In this document: in pieces, positions 52,156-61,386 of the stretch
Position numbering within the stretch: the first letter of the stretch is position 1
How the letters are laid out: each line of letters opens with the position of its first letter
Assembly (NCBI RefSeq): GCF_900143285.1
Contig: NZ_FRDN01000015.1
Location: 62,001-126,000, forward strand
Length of the DNA: 64,000 bases
From: Desulfitobacterium chlororespirans DSM 11544
Lineage (GTDB): Bacteria > Bacillota > Desulfitobacteriia > Desulfitobacteriales > Desulfitobacteriaceae
Direction of reading: 5' to 3'
Notes under the pieces: generated by a model
The model's input: the letters and a program-made list of their open reading frames with translations, nothing else
Database searches by the model: none
What the model was told of the DNA's origin: nothing
Translations under genes and position numbers: made by a program

Positions 52156-54051
52156 CTACTCCAGCCCTCGTAATATCTGAACGGCCTTTTGCCAGGCGGC
52201 GGAGGTTTTCAGGTCCGCGTCAACGACCATTTCCGCTCCGTCAAAAGCGAAGAGATAAAATGTAGTGTCGTCGGTTTTATAATTACGGATATCGTAGATC
52301 AGAAAGTTCAGTTTCTGACCGGTGTGCTGCGCCAATGCCCCTTTTTGCCCTTCCAGCTCTTTGAGGGGAGGATTGGCGGCGAACTCATCCGTTATCTCCA
52401 CTGTGAAGCCCACCCCGCTGTTGACGCTGATCTCGCGGTCGTCGCCGATCACGGTATAGATCTGCTCCTCTCTCTCCACGGTTTCCTTTTGCTCCTCGCT
52501 ATAAACATCTTCTGTGTTTTGCAGAGCCGCCACTTTGTCCAGGTAAGCGGTAAAGGATTCCAGGCTGTCCGTTGCCGCTTTCACTTTATCATCCGTGAAA
52601 TATTCCAGGCCGGGCTGTTCGCTCAGATGCTCCCGGCTGTAGTAAGACCCGGCAAAGGTACCATACGGATCGTAAAGCCGGAATGAAATATCACCGGCAT
52701 TGGGGATCAGGCTGAACATCACGGCCGCGTTTTTTTTCAGGGCGGTATGGATGTCTGCGTAAGCGTAAGAACGGTAATCGACGCGACTGTCGATCAGGTA
52801 GTTCACCGTAATGACGTAATGCCCGCTGTTCGTCTGCCGTTCAAAGGATTTTACCTGCAAACCCGTATAGTCAAGCGCTTGGATGATTGCGCCTATCTTG
52901 GAATTGTCGCCTGTATCGGTCCCTTTATAGGAATACAGCGTCTCCGCCTTGCTGTCCGGCTGAGGCAGGGCGGTTTCCTGCCCGGCGATGGGGCTTTCCC
53001 GGTTATCGCCGGTCGCACCGGCCTGTCCGTTGCCGCAGGCCACCAGTGTGCTGCCGACCCCTGTCAGGACCAGAATAGAAGCCAGGACCCATATCCCGTT
53101 CTTCCTGCTGCTGCGGTTCAGGATATTGGCGAATCTTTTTTTGGCGTCATTACCGCTTCCACTGAAGCCGGTGGTAAGCACCGGTGCCTGTTCATTCTGC
53201 ATCGATTTGAGGATGATGAACGAATAGTGTTTTCTTACCTCCAGGCTGCTGTTTTTGACCACGAGGTCGTCGCAGGCATATTCCAGATCCCGGCAGGCCG
53301 CCCGGCGCATGACATAGACGAGAGGGTTGAACCAGTGCAGAGAATTGGCCGCGAGCAAAAGCAGCTTATACCAGATATCGCCCCGCCGGTAGTGGGTAAG
53401 CTCATGCCTTAAAATAACGGAAAGCTCCTCCTGGGTATAATCCAGGTCAGGCAATAAAACCGCCGGCCGGAAAAAACCCGTCAGCATGGGGCCGGTTATG
53501 TTCGAGCAGCGGAAAAGCCCCGGCCGGCCTTTGAGCTTCAGCTGCTTTAAAACAGCGTCCAGCTCCGTTGAGGCAGCCGCCCGGCAGTACGGTCTGATAC
53601 TTCTCCGGAAGATCAGGTAGCCGCAGATATGAAACAGGAAGAAAACCGCCGCTCCCAGCGCCCAGATACCAAACAGCAGGTTCTCCAATGTGATAAAAGG
53701 GATGTATCCGGCGGAAACGGAGGCCGGTTCGGAGGCGGGCTCAGTTCCGGTGACGGCTGACCCTGGGGACCCGTCGGCTGAACTGCTTTGTTCCGGAGAG
53801 CCGTCTGTAAGCATCAGGCCTGGGCTTCCGCCCTGCTTCAGCATGACGGTATGGCTGGACGGCGCCGGGATATGCAAAGGCGCGTCCGGCAATTCAAAGC
53901 TGATGGGGATCAGCAGGCGAAGCGCCAGGATCAGCCATGCCAGACAGCACCAGCGGGCGCCGTACCTTTTATGGATGAACGGCGAAATGAAGAGCAGTAC
54001 GGCAATGCCGGCCGACGCGGTCAGGGAAACCGTAAAAATATCCGCCGCCAT
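52156..54051 (-). CDS. BlaR1-like M56 sensor protease with DUF4825 region (module 2)
   Basis: A 631-aa membrane protease. The M56 domain has HELTHYRRGDIWYKLLLL (HExxH) and RDLEYACDDLVV. After helix WVLASILVLTGVGSTLVACG comes a DUF4825-like region (GDNSKIGAIIQALDYTGLQ) and a C-terminal extracytoplasmic domain of unknown type, again with no penicillin-binding domain. The gene follows its blaI directly (the start abuts the blaI stop). Base composition is visibly GC-richer than its neighbours (37 of 60 bases are G/C at 53521-53580), which suggests acquisition. Confidence 0.85.
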   Translation of the reverse strand: MAADIFTVSLTASAGIAVLLFISPFIHKRYGARWCCLAWLILALRLLIPISFELPDAPLHIPAPSSHTVMLKQGGSPGLMLTDGSPEQSSSADGSPGSAVTGTEPASEPASVSAGYIPFITLENLLFGIWALGAAVFFLFHICGYLIFRRSIRPYCRAAASTELDAVLKQLKLKGRPGLFRCSNITGPMLTGFFRPAVLLPDLDYTQEELSVILRHELTHYRRGDIWYKLLLLAANSLHWFNPLVYVMRRAACRDLEYACDDLVVKNSSLEVRKHYSFIILKSMQNEQAPVLTTGFSGSGNDAKKRFANILNRSSRKNGIWVLASILVLTGVGSTLVACGNGQAGATGDNRESPIAGQETALPQPDSKAETLYSYKGTDTGDNSKIGAIIQALDYTGLQVKSFERQTNSGHYVITVNYLIDSRVDYRSYAYADIHTALKKNAAVMFSLIPNAGDISFRLYDPYGTFAGSYYSREHLSEQPGLEYFTDDKVKAATDSLESFTAYLDKVAALQNTEDVYSEEQKETVEREEQIYTVIGDDREISVNSGVGFTVEITDEFAANPPLKELEGQKGALAQHTGQKLNFLIYDIRNYKTDDTTFYLFAFDGAEMVVDADLKTSAAWQKAVQILRGLE

Positions 54052-54420
54052 CTACTCCGCCTCCTCGATAAACCGTTTCAGCTCCGCCAGATCTTCTTTG
54101 GAAACGCTCCGCCCGTCATAAAGGGACGCTACCAGGCTGGCCAGCGAATCGCGGTGCATTTTGCGCAGGAACGTCCGGCTTTCGTTCCGCAAATAATCCT
54201 CTTTTTCCACCAGAGGTTCGTAAATATTTAAACGCCCCTCCTTATGGAACGTTAAGAAGCCGCGCTCACAAAGACGGTTCAAAAAATTAAGCACGGTCGT
54301 TTTTTGCCAGGCCTTGGCCAGGCGCTGCATGAGATAGTCGGAGGTGACTTTTTCCTCCGCGTCCCATATCAGCATCATGATTTCCAGCTCACTATCGGGA
54401 AGCTTCTGCGGGCTCGTCAT
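54052..54420 (-). CDS. blaI: BlaI/MecI family repressor (module 2)
   Basis: A 122-aa winged-helix repressor with the BlaI layout: LPDSELEIMMLIWDAEEKVT, KAWQKTTVLNFLNRLCERGF, and GRLNIYEPLV. It is divergent from module 1 blaI in sequence. It is first in a blaI-blaR1 operon, starting behind AAGGAGTGAG, and controlled by two ACAATTGT palindromes in its promoter. Like its partner gene it is GC-rich. Confidence 0.9.
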   Translation of the reverse strand: MTSPQKLPDSELEIMMLIWDAEEKVTSDYLMQRLAKAWQKTTVLNFLNRLCERGFLTFHKEGRLNIYEPLVEKEDYLRNESRTFLRKMHRDSLASLVASLYDGRSVSKEDLAELKRFIEEAE

Positions 54421-54440
54421 TGTCCCTCACTCCTTATTTT

Positions 54441-54489
54441 ACAATTGTCGAATTAATTAAATTCTACAATTGTAAAACGAATTTGTCAA
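54441..54489 (-). promoter_or_regulatory. Module 2 blaI promoter with two ACAATTGT operators
   Basis: On the minus strand: TTGACA (54489-54484), 17 bp, TAGAAT (54466-54461). A perfect palindrome TACAATTGTA (54465-54474) covers the spacer/-10 junction and a second ACAATTGT (54441-54448) lies downstream. The sites differ from the GTCGT sites of module 1, so the two repressors probably do not cross-regulate. Confidence 0.75.
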
Positions 54490-54622
54490 TGACAATCTCA
54501 GTTAATGGATTGACAGTTCACTGAAGCCCGCAGAAATGATATACTAAAGATTAATGTGCATAAAACATGGCCAATGGGCCTGTTGTGTTATGGAGATTAA
54601 TTAAGGTTTAAGGGGAATTAAA

Positions 54623-56590
54623 ATGAATCTGTTAACTGCTGAATCCCTAAGCAAGAGTTATGGAATTAAGCCTTTGTTCCAGGATATTTCTTTAGGGATA
54701 GAGGAAGGTCAAAAAATTGGGTTGATCGGGGTCAACGGGACAGGGAAATCCACCTTGCTGAAGATTCTGGCCGGCTTGGAGCAGCCGGAGCAAGGGCAAA
54801 TCACGACCAATAACGAGCTGCAGTTGGAATATCTTCCCCAAGAGCCGGACTTCGATCCAGAGGCTACGGTATTGCAGCAGGTCTTTAAAGGCAATTCCCC
54901 GCTCATGAAGCTGCTCAGGGACTATGAAACGGCCTTGGAACGGCTGAATCAAGATCCCAACAGCGAAAGTTATCAAAATACCCTGCTCCAGCTGGGGCAG
55001 AAGATGGACAGCCACAATGCCTGGCAAATCGAGAGTGAGGCTAAAGCCGTTCTCACTAAGCTGGGGATAACCCAGTTTGATATTCCCATCGGGACTCTGT
55101 CCGGAGGACAGCGTAAACGGGTGGCCTTAGCCGGTGCGCTGATTCAGCCATCCAATGTGTTGATTCTGGATGAACCTACCAACCATATCGATAATGAGAT
55201 GGTGGATTGGTTGGAGAATTATTTGCATAAGCTTAAGGGTGCTCTTTTGATGGTCACTCATGATCGCTATTTTCTAGATCGGGTGGCGAATCGAATTTTT
55301 GAATTGGATCGGGGAAAACTTTATGCATATCCGGGGAATTACAGCCGTTTTCTAGAATTAAAGGCGGAGCGTGATGAGCAGGAAGAGGCTTCAGAAAGAA
55401 AGCGGCAAAATATCCTGCGCAATGAACTGGCCTGGATGCGCCGGGGAGCCCAAGCCCGCACCACCAAGCAAAAAGCGCGCATTGATCGGTTTGAACAGCT
55501 CCAAGCGGATCAGCCTGAAGAGAAGACCGGGAAGGTAAACGTGTCGACCGGAGCAGCCAGGTTGGGGAAAAAAGTTATCCAGTGTTCTCATCTGCGTAAA
55601 TCATACCCCGGCTCAGGGATGGTTATTGCTGATTTCAGTATCATTCTGGCTAAATACGATCGAATTGGGATCATTGGCCCCAACGGCAGCGGCAAGTCCA
55701 CCCTATTGAATATTTTGGCTGGGCGGATTGAGGCTGATGCCGGGGAGATCGAATGGGGGCCCACAGTAAAGCTGGGGTACTTTGCCCAGGAATACCGGGA
55801 GTTTGAACCACAGACCAAAGTGATCGATGTGATTAAAGCCGTGGCGGAAGTGATTCCAACTTCTGATGGAGGAGTTCTGACAGCCTCACAAATGCTGGAG
55901 CGCTTCCTTTTCACTCCGGCCCAGCAATGGACTCCCGTGGAAAAGCTCTCCGGAGGAGAGAAACGGAGACTTTATCTGTTGCAGGTCTTGATGAGTTCTC
56001 CTAATGTGCTGCTGCTGGATGAGCCGACCAATGATCTGGATATACAAACCCTTAGTATTCTCGAAGATTATCTGGAGAATTTTCCCGGAGTGGTGATTAC
56101 AGTATCCCATGACCGCTTTTTCCTGGATAGGGTGGTGGAGCAGATTCTGGCCTTTGAGGGTCAAGGAAGAATCCATTCCTCCATAGGGAACTATACAGAC
56201 TACAGGGAGCATCTGGCCAGGCGGATTGCAGAGGAGCAGTTCTCCAGAGAAACTCTTGCCAAGGCGCAGAAGCTAAGCGGCCAAAGCTCGAAGCCGGGTG
56301 AGGTTGAGGAGACTGGGAATCAGGCCAAGCCAAAAGAACGCCTCTTGAAAATGAGCTATAAAGAGCAGCGGGAGTATGAACAGATTGAAGACCGAATTGC
56401 CGGTCTTGAGGGTCAATTGGAACAAGTGAATCAAGGCATGGCGGAAGCGGGAAGCAATTACGGCAAATTGAACGAATTGCTGAAAACAAAAGATGACTTG
56501 GAGAAACAGCTGGAAGAATCTCTGGAGCGCTGGACCTATCTCAGTGAGCTTGCCGAGGAGATCGCAGGTCGTAAATCTCCCCAAGAGTAA
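54623..56590 (+). CDS. ABC-F family ATPase (Uup-like)
   Basis: A soluble twin ABC protein of 655 aa with no membrane segments. Domain 1 has GVNGTGKSTL and LSGGQRKRVALAGAL; domain 2 has GPNGSGKSTL and LSGGEKRRLYLLQVL. The interdomain linker (about 240-320, ERKRQNILRNELAWMRRGAQ) contains the ABC-F P-site motif. The C-terminus is a charged coiled coil of the Uup type (IEDRIAGLEGQLEQVNQG). Such proteins act at the ribosome or on branched DNA. Antibiotic-resistance function cannot be inferred from sequence alone. Confidence 0.93.
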   Translation: MNLLTAESLSKSYGIKPLFQDISLGIEEGQKIGLIGVNGTGKSTLLKILAGLEQPEQGQITTNNELQLEYLPQEPDFDPEATVLQQVFKGNSPLMKLLRDYETALERLNQDPNSESYQNTLLQLGQKMDSHNAWQIESEAKAVLTKLGITQFDIPIGTLSGGQRKRVALAGALIQPSNVLILDEPTNHIDNEMVDWLENYLHKLKGALLMVTHDRYFLDRVANRIFELDRGKLYAYPGNYSRFLELKAERDEQEEASERKRQNILRNELAWMRRGAQARTTKQKARIDRFEQLQADQPEEKTGKVNVSTGAARLGKKVIQCSHLRKSYPGSGMVIADFSIILAKYDRIGIIGPNGSGKSTLLNILAGRIEADAGEIEWGPTVKLGYFAQEYREFEPQTKVIDVIKAVAEVIPTSDGGVLTASQMLERFLFTPAQQWTPVEKLSGGEKRRLYLLQVLMSSPNVLLLDEPTNDLDIQTLSILEDYLENFPGVVITVSHDRFFLDRVVEQILAFEGQGRIHSSIGNYTDYREHLARRIAEEQFSRETLAKAQKLSGQSSKPGEVEETGNQAKPKERLLKMSYKEQREYEQIEDRIAGLEGQLEQVNQGMAEAGSNYGKLNELLKTKDDLEKQLEESLERWTYLSELAEEIAGRKSPQE

Positions 56591-56618
56591 TAAGCAGAAA
56601 AACCGGAGGTATTTAACA

Positions 56619-56771
56619 ATGGATAAAAATATAGAGCTAATGAAAAAGATCATTGAAGAGAAAAAGAAAAAAAGTGCCCAGCAAGGCGGGCCCAATAAGG
56701 CCGCTGCTAAGTTAGGGCAAGCTCGCGGCGGGATCAAGAGTCATAAAAAAGGCGGACTTTTTGATAAGTAG
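56619..56771 (+). CDS. Small basic protein of unknown function
   Basis: A 50-aa Lys/Gly-rich peptide, MDKNIELMKKIIEEKKKKS then NKAAAKLGQARGGIKSHKK and GGLFDK. ACCGGAGG precedes the ATG at good spacing, and the gene sits 28 bp after the ABC-F stop, so it is probably co-transcribed. Composition suggests nucleic-acid or ribosome binding, which is inference only. Confidence 0.65.
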   Translation: MDKNIELMKKIIEEKKKKSAQQGGPNKAAAKLGQARGGIKSHKKGGLFDK

Positions 56772-56780
56772 ACCTTGATA

Positions 56781-56810
56781 TTGCCCGTGGCTTGACATAG
56801 GGTTTATAAT
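56781..56810 (+). promoter_or_regulatory. Promoter of the VUT/que operon
   Basis: TTGCCC (56781-56786), 18 bp, TATAAT (56805-56810), about 30 bp before the VUT start. No preQ1 riboswitch is seen in this short leader. Confidence 0.55.
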
Positions 56811-56841
56811 AGTTTGATAGAAAAACGGAGGAGTGGGAATT

Positions 56842-57354
56842 ATGCTCATTGTATTAGCATATTTGGCGGCCAATGTAGCAGCTAATTTATCGGTAACTTA
56901 TTTTGGCCCGATCTCAACACCGATTAATGCATTTTTGCTTATTGCTTTTGACTTGGTCGCCCGGGATAAGCTCCATGAGCAATGGAGCCGCAAGCATCTC
57001 TGGCCGAAAATGCTGCTGTTGGTAGGAACCGGTGCTTTATTGTCCTGGTTTATCAATCGCAATGCCGGGCCCATAGCCGTGGCCTCGTTTATCGCCTTTT
57101 TGCTTACCGGTATTACGGACACTGCCGTTTACCAGGCCTTAAGGAAGCATCCCCGCTTTGTCAAGGTCAACAGTTCCAATATTGTCTCTGCGGCGGTGGA
57201 TTCCATCGCTTTTCCGACCTTGGCCTTCGGGATGTTTATTCCCTATGCTGTATTTGGACAATTTTTTGCCAAGGTTTTCGGTGGTTACATTTGGTCATTG
57301 ATTCTGTTCAGAAAGGACAGGCCAAAATTGGATGACGGCTTAAAGACCACCTGA
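56842..57354 (+). CDS. VUT-family membrane protein, probable queuosine-precursor transporter
   Basis: A membrane protein of about 170 aa with five or six helices in the VUT/YhhQ (COG1738) style: an opening AYLAANVAANLSVTYFGP, an Asn/Ala-rich NAFLLIAFDLVARD, and the DTAVYQALRK and SAAVDSIAFPTLAFG segments. ATG 56842 behind GGAGGA is preferred over GTG 56833. It stands 43 bp before queC, which supports uptake of a queuosine precursor such as preQ0/preQ1. Confidence 0.75.
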   Translation: MLIVLAYLAANVAANLSVTYFGPISTPINAFLLIAFDLVARDKLHEQWSRKHLWPKMLLLVGTGALLSWFINRNAGPIAVASFIAFLLTGITDTAVYQALRKHPRFVKVNSSNIVSAAVDSIAFPTLAFGMFIPYAVFGQFFAKVFGGYIWSLILFRKDRPKLDDGLKTT

Positions 57355-57397
57355 CCTTAAAAGCCACTTGAATTATAAGAAGAGAAGGAGTTTCGTC

Positions 57398-58099
57398 ATG
57401 AAAAAGGCTGTCGTATTGCTCTCAGGCGGCTTGGACAGCACGACCTGTATGAGTGTTGCCCATAAGGCCGGGTATGAGCTATATCCTTTATCCTTTGATT
57501 ACGGTCAAAGGCATCAACGGGAATTGGAGGCAGCAAAAGCGGTTGCCCAATACTATAAAGCCAAAGAGCATCGGATCATTAAGATCGATAATGTAGGAGG
57601 CAGTGCCTTAACGGATTCCTCCATTCAGGTTCCGGATTACGCAGAGGATGGCCAAATACCCGTGACCTACGTTCCCGCCCGCAATATTCTTTTCTTAAGC
57701 TATGCTTTAGGTTATGGAGAGGCTATCGGAGCGGAGGCCATCTTTATCGGTATCAGTTCCGTGGATTACAGCGGCTATCCTGATTGCCGGCCGGAGTTTT
57801 TGCAGGCTTTCCAGAAGGTTGTGGATGTAGGAACGAAAGCAGGCGTGAGCGGCCAAACCATTGAAATCAAAGCGCCGCTGATTTATCTTTCCAAAGCGGA
57901 AACCATCCAATTGGCTGCGGAGAATGGCGCTCCCCTGCATGAGACCACAAGCTGTTACCGCGGCGGCGAAAAGGCCTGCGGAACCTGTGACAGCTGTACC
58001 TTAAGACTCAAGGGATTTGCTGAAGCAGGTATCAAGGACCCCATAACCTATGTGAATCAAGGGGACAGGTCTTGTTTTTCAACGCCCCTGGAAGATTGA
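57398..58099 (+). CDS. queC: 7-cyano-7-deazaguanine (preQ0) synthase
   Basis: Converts 7-carboxy-7-deazaguanine plus ammonia and ATP to preQ0 in queuosine biosynthesis. The PP-loop VVLLSGGLDSTTC starts at residue 4, and the zinc ligands are in TSCYRGGEKACGTCDSC. The length (233 aa) is normal. ATG 57398 behind AGAAGGAG is chosen over a longer frame. It lies downstream of the VUT transporter; queD, queE and queF are not in the window. Confidence 0.95.
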   Translation: MKKAVVLLSGGLDSTTCMSVAHKAGYELYPLSFDYGQRHQRELEAAKAVAQYYKAKEHRIIKIDNVGGSALTDSSIQVPDYAEDGQIPVTYVPARNILFLSYALGYGEAIGAEAIFIGISSVDYSGYPDCRPEFLQAFQKVVDVGTKAGVSGQTIEIKAPLIYLSKAETIQLAAENGAPLHETTSCYRGGEKACGTCDSCTLRLKGFAEAGIKDPITYVNQGDRSCFSTPLED

Positions 58100-58113
58100 G
58101 GAGATGTATAACA

Positions 58114-58707
58114 TTGATCAGCGAAAGAATGGAAAAGCAGCTGGATTTCATAGTAGCCATTGACGCCTTAAAGGATATAACCCGGCAGAGCATTACCACC
58201 GGCAGCAGGCGCCAGGAGAATGATGCAGAGCATTCATGGCATTTAGCGGTGATGGCGATGATTCTCTCCGAATATGCCGAGGATCAAACCATCGATATTG
58301 CTAAAGTGATCAGCATGGTGCTGATCCATGACCTGGTGGAAATTTATGCCGGAGATACGTATTGTTATGATGAGAAAGGGTATGAAGATAAGGCAGAAAG
58401 AGAGCAGGAGGCGGCAGACCGCTTATTTAATATGCTTCCCGAGGATCAGACCCAAAGGATGATGAGCCTTTGGCAGGAGTTTGAAGAGATGGAGACCAAG
58501 GAAGCGGCTTTTGCGGCGACTTTGGATCGTTTCCAACCTTTGCTGCTTAATTACAATACAGAAGGTCATACTTGGCAAAGACCTGGAATCACCAGCGAAA
58601 AAGTATTAAAGCGCACTGAGATAGCCAAAGAAAGAGTCCCCCAACTCTACGAATATATCGAAAGATTGATTCAGAGGTCAATCGAAAGAGGAATGCTCAA
58701 ACCATGA
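58114..58707 (+). CDS. HD-domain phosphohydrolase (YfbR/HDDC2-like)
   Basis: A protein of about 197 aa with the HD metal motif: His in [15 protein letters not shown] in [15 protein letters not shown], and the distal Asp in [15 protein letters not shown]. This matches the YfbR/HDDC2 5'-deoxynucleotidase-like group. GGAGAT suits a TTG start at 58114; ATG 58129 ([10 protein letters not shown]) is the alternative. It begins about 15 bp after queC and overlaps the next gene by 4 bp, so it belongs to the operon. It probably acts on nucleoside monophosphates. Confidence 0.85.
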   Translation: MISERMEKQLDFIVAIDALKDITRQSITTGSRRQENDAEHSWHLAVMAMILSEYAEDQTIDIAKVISMVLIHDLVEIYAGDTYCYDEKGYEDKAEREQEAADRLFNMLPEDQTQRMMSLWQEFEEMETKEAAFAATLDRFQPLLLNYNTEGHTWQRPGITSEKVLKRTEIAKERVPQLYEYIERLIQRSIERGMLKP

Positions 58708-59135
58708 AGATTTTGATCGATGCTGATGCCTGCCCGAAAGCTGTTCTTCAGATCTGCCTGAAAAAGGGTCGTCAATATGGTATCCCCGTGTGGACAGTAG
58801 CTAGTTTTAACCACGAGATTACCTCGGATCATCATATTGTCGTTGGCAACGCTCCTCAGGAAGCGGATCTTAAAGTAGTGAATCTGAGTGAGGCGGGGGA
58901 TATTATCGTGACCCAGGATATCGGTCTGGCTGCCATGGTATTGGGCAAAGGAGCCAGAGCCTTGAGTCCAGCCGGTAAGGAATACCGTCCTGAATCAATA
59001 GCTAATTTATTGGAAGAAAGAGAGCTAAAGGCCAAATACCGCCGTTCGGGAGGAAGAACCAAAGGTCCCAGCAAACGAACCCCGGTTGAAGACCAGGTTT
59101 TTGAAGAAATACTGCTCAGGTTGCTGCAGGGATAA
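58704..59135 (+). CDS. YaiI/YqxD family (UPF0178) protein
   Basis: A 143-aa protein of the UPF0178 family with a PIN/NYN-like opening, [16 protein letters not shown], the mid motif [15 protein letters not shown], and the C-terminal [18 protein letters not shown]. The Asp cluster suggests a metal-dependent nuclease-like fold, but activity is not established. ATGA overlap with the HD gene. Confidence 0.9.
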   Translation: MKILIDADACPKAVLQICLKKGRQYGIPVWTVASFNHEITSDHHIVVGNAPQEADLKVVNLSEAGDIIVTQDIGLAAMVLGKGARALSPAGKEYRPESIANLLEERELKAKYRRSGGRTKGPSKRTPVEDQVFEEILLRLLQG

Positions 59136-59223
59136 TGATACTTTTTTGAAAAAATACTTGTTTTTATTCAGTAGATAATGATAAGATAAAAGATAAAAGT
59201 TTTACGAATCAGGAGTGATAGAA

Positions 59224-60735
59224 ATGGCATTATTTTTTGACGAACCTTCACGGACTTTTGGAGAATACCTCTTGGTCCCAGGATATTCCTCCACCGCTTG
59301 TATAGCTGCCAATGTAAGTTTGAAAACACCGGTAGTTAAGTTCAAAAAAGGGGAACAATCCTCCATCATCATGAATATTCCCCTTGTCTCGGCTATCATG
59401 CAATCCGTCTCCGATGATAAAATGGCTATTGCCTTGGCTAAAGAGGGAGGGATTGCCTTTATTTATGGCTCCCAGACCATAGAAAATCAAGCCCAAATGG
59501 TATCCCGGGTAAAGAACCATAAGGCCGGCTTTGTCATCAGCGATTCCAATGTGAAGCCGGAGGATACTTTGGCAGATATTTTAGCTTTAAAAGAAAAAAC
59601 AGGCCATTCAACGGTTGCTGTTACCGATGACGGCACAGCCGATGGCAAATTAGTAGGTCTTGTAACCAGCCGTGATTACCGGGTGAGCCGGATGTCCACC
59701 GATACCAAGGTCGGGGAATTTATGACCAAATTCGAGGATCTTATTTGTGCTGATGAAAAGACCACCCTTAAAGAAGCCAATGATATTATTTGGGAACACA
59801 AATTGAACTCTTTGCCTCTTATCGACAAAGACCAGCGTTTGAAAACCATGGTTTTCCGCAAAGACTATGATTCCAACAAAGAGAATGAAAATGAGCTTTT
59901 GGATACCTCCAAACGCTATGTGGTAGGAGCCGGTATCAATACCCGGGATTATGCTGAACGCATTCCTGCTTTAGTCAATGCCGGAGCGGATGTTTTGTGT
60001 ATTGATTCCTCGGAAGGCTTTACAGAATGGCAGAAAATAACCATCGACTGGGTACGTGAGCATTACGGCGATCAGGTCAAAGTGGGTGCCGGCAATGTGG
60101 TGGATCGGGAGGGCTTCCTCTTCCTGGCCAAGGCTGGGGCTGATTTCGTTAAAGTAGGCATTGGCGGCGGTTCTATTTGTATTACCCGGGAGCAAAAAGG
60201 AATTGGCCGCGGGCAAGCCACAGCTGTGATTGAAGTGGCCAAAGCCCGGGATGAGTATTTTGCGGAGACGGGGATCTATGTCCCGATCTGCTCCGATGGC
60301 GGAATTGTCTATGATTATCATATGACGTTAGCTCTGGCCATGGGGGCCGACTTCATTATGTTGGGACGGTACTTTGCCCGCTTTGATGAAAGCCCGACCA
60401 ATAAAGTCAATATCAATGGCAGCTATATGAAGGAATACTGGGGTGAAGGCTCTAACCGGGCCAGAAACTGGGAGCGTTACGACATGGGCGGAGACAAAAA
60501 ACTTTCCTTTGAGGAAGGTGTCGATTCTTATGTACCTTATGCCGGCAGCTTAAAGGACAATGTAACCCTCTCTTTAAATAAGGTTCGCTCCACTATGTGC
60601 AACTGCGGTGTTCTGGCAATCCCTGATTTGCAGGAAAAAGCGAGAATTACTCTGGTTTCGGCGACCAGCATTGTGGAAGGCGGATCCCATGATGTGGTGC
60701 TCAAAGATAATAATATGGTGGAATATATGAAATAA
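59224..60735 (+). CDS. guaB: Inosine-5'-monophosphate dehydrogenase
   Basis: Oxidises IMP to XMP with NAD+, the committed step of GMP synthesis. The 503-aa protein has the TIM barrel split by two CBS domains (about residues 95-215). The catalytic loop [19 protein letters not shown] places the nucleophile at Cys319, and the downstream [20 protein letters not shown] fits the phosphate site. The flap region ([15 protein letters not shown]) differs from common GuaB, so it may be a divergent subgroup. ATG 59224 behind AGGAGTGA. It follows YaiI after 88 bp with its own AT-rich promoter region. Confidence 0.9.
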   Translation: MALFFDEPSRTFGEYLLVPGYSSTACIAANVSLKTPVVKFKKGEQSSIIMNIPLVSAIMQSVSDDKMAIALAKEGGIAFIYGSQTIENQAQMVSRVKNHKAGFVISDSNVKPEDTLADILALKEKTGHSTVAVTDDGTADGKLVGLVTSRDYRVSRMSTDTKVGEFMTKFEDLICADEKTTLKEANDIIWEHKLNSLPLIDKDQRLKTMVFRKDYDSNKENENELLDTSKRYVVGAGINTRDYAERIPALVNAGADVLCIDSSEGFTEWQKITIDWVREHYGDQVKVGAGNVVDREGFLFLAKAGADFVKVGIGGGSICITREQKGIGRGQATAVIEVAKARDEYFAETGIYVPICSDGGIVYDYHMTLALAMGADFIMLGRYFARFDESPTNKVNINGSYMKEYWGEGSNRARNWERYDMGGDKKLSFEEGVDSYVPYAGSLKDNVTLSLNKVRSTMCNCGVLAIPDLQEKARITLVSATSIVEGGSHDVVLKDNNMVEYMK

Positions 60736-60751
60736 GCTTGATTATTGCGGC

Positions 60752-60790
60752 AACGAACTTCGGATGGCTGATCATCCGAAGTTCGTTTTT
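60752..60790 (+). terminator. Terminator of the IMP dehydrogenase gene
   Basis: Perfect 15-bp stem AACGAACTTCGGATG / CATCCGAAGTTCGTT followed by TTTA. Confidence 0.88.
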
Positions 60791-60964
60791 ACGTAAAGAG
60801 TATCTTTAAAACAACCTTTCCCTTTGCTGGTTAGAAATGCTATAATTAACCCAAGACATAAGGAAGCTGTAGTGTACATGGCTTAATCCGTAATCTACAA
60901 GCACAAAGCTTAAAAGCGTATAATAAGGAAGTTCGTCCCGAGCGATCATAAGGAGGTTGTGAAT

Positions 60965-61303
60965 ATGGTTAAGATTTCAGAGCTTGCGGCTCAGAAAGTT
61001 AAGGAAGTACAAAAGACACAGAATAAGGAGAATTGCTATCTTCGTCTTTATCTGGCGGGATTTGGCTGCGGTGGCCCAAGTTTTGGGATGGCCTTAGAGG
61101 ATGCTAAAACCGAACTGGATGTTCTGGATGAAGAGCATGGAGTATCCGTTATTACAGCCAGCTCTCTTTCCGAATATCTTGAAGATGCCCTCATTGATTT
61201 TGTAGAAAATGAAGAAGGCAGCGGTTTTGAAATCCGCTTAGCGAAAGATTTTGGCGGTCAAGGCTGTGGCAGCAGTTGTGGCGGCTGTGGCGGAAGCTGT
61301 TAA
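60965..61303 (+). CDS. HesB/IscA-like protein with Cys-rich tail
   Basis: A 112-aa protein with the HesB/IscA fold. The conserved Cys is in AGFGCGGPSFGMAL (near residue 36), and the C-terminal region carries GGQGCGSSCGGCGGSC, giving five Cys in the last 13 residues. Some relatives (HesB-related selenoproteins) use Sec in this tail; here all are Cys. It may bind an Fe-S cluster or other metal. ATG 60965 behind AAGGAGG. The upstream region has TATAAT near 60839 and an unusually long leader of about 115 nt with no recognised riboswitch. Confidence 0.85.
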   Translation: MVKISELAAQKVKEVQKTQNKENCYLRLYLAGFGCGGPSFGMALEDAKTELDVLDEEHGVSVITASSLSEYLEDALIDFVENEEGSGFEIRLAKDFGGQGCGSSCGGCGGSC

Positions 61304-61326
61304 GTCATTAAAGAGTATGGAATATG

Positions 61327-61355
61327 AAGAGAGCTCTATGTGGGGCTCTCTTTGT
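61327..61355 (+). terminator. Terminator after the HesB-like gene
   Basis: Stem AAGAGAGC / GCTCTCTT with a 10-nt loop, followed by TGTGTTT. Confidence 0.7.
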
Positions 61356-61386
61356 GTTTAATGTTGTTGAAAAAAGGAGAAAAAAC

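Noticed and set aside
56772-56842. PreQ1 riboswitch before the VUT/queC operon
   Set aside because: The leader after the promoter is only about 25 nt and lacks the compact preQ1 pseudoknot sequence.
61252-61303. Selenocysteine in the HesB-like Cys-rich tail
   Set aside because: The tail is encoded by Cys codons and ends in TAA; no in-frame TGA is present.
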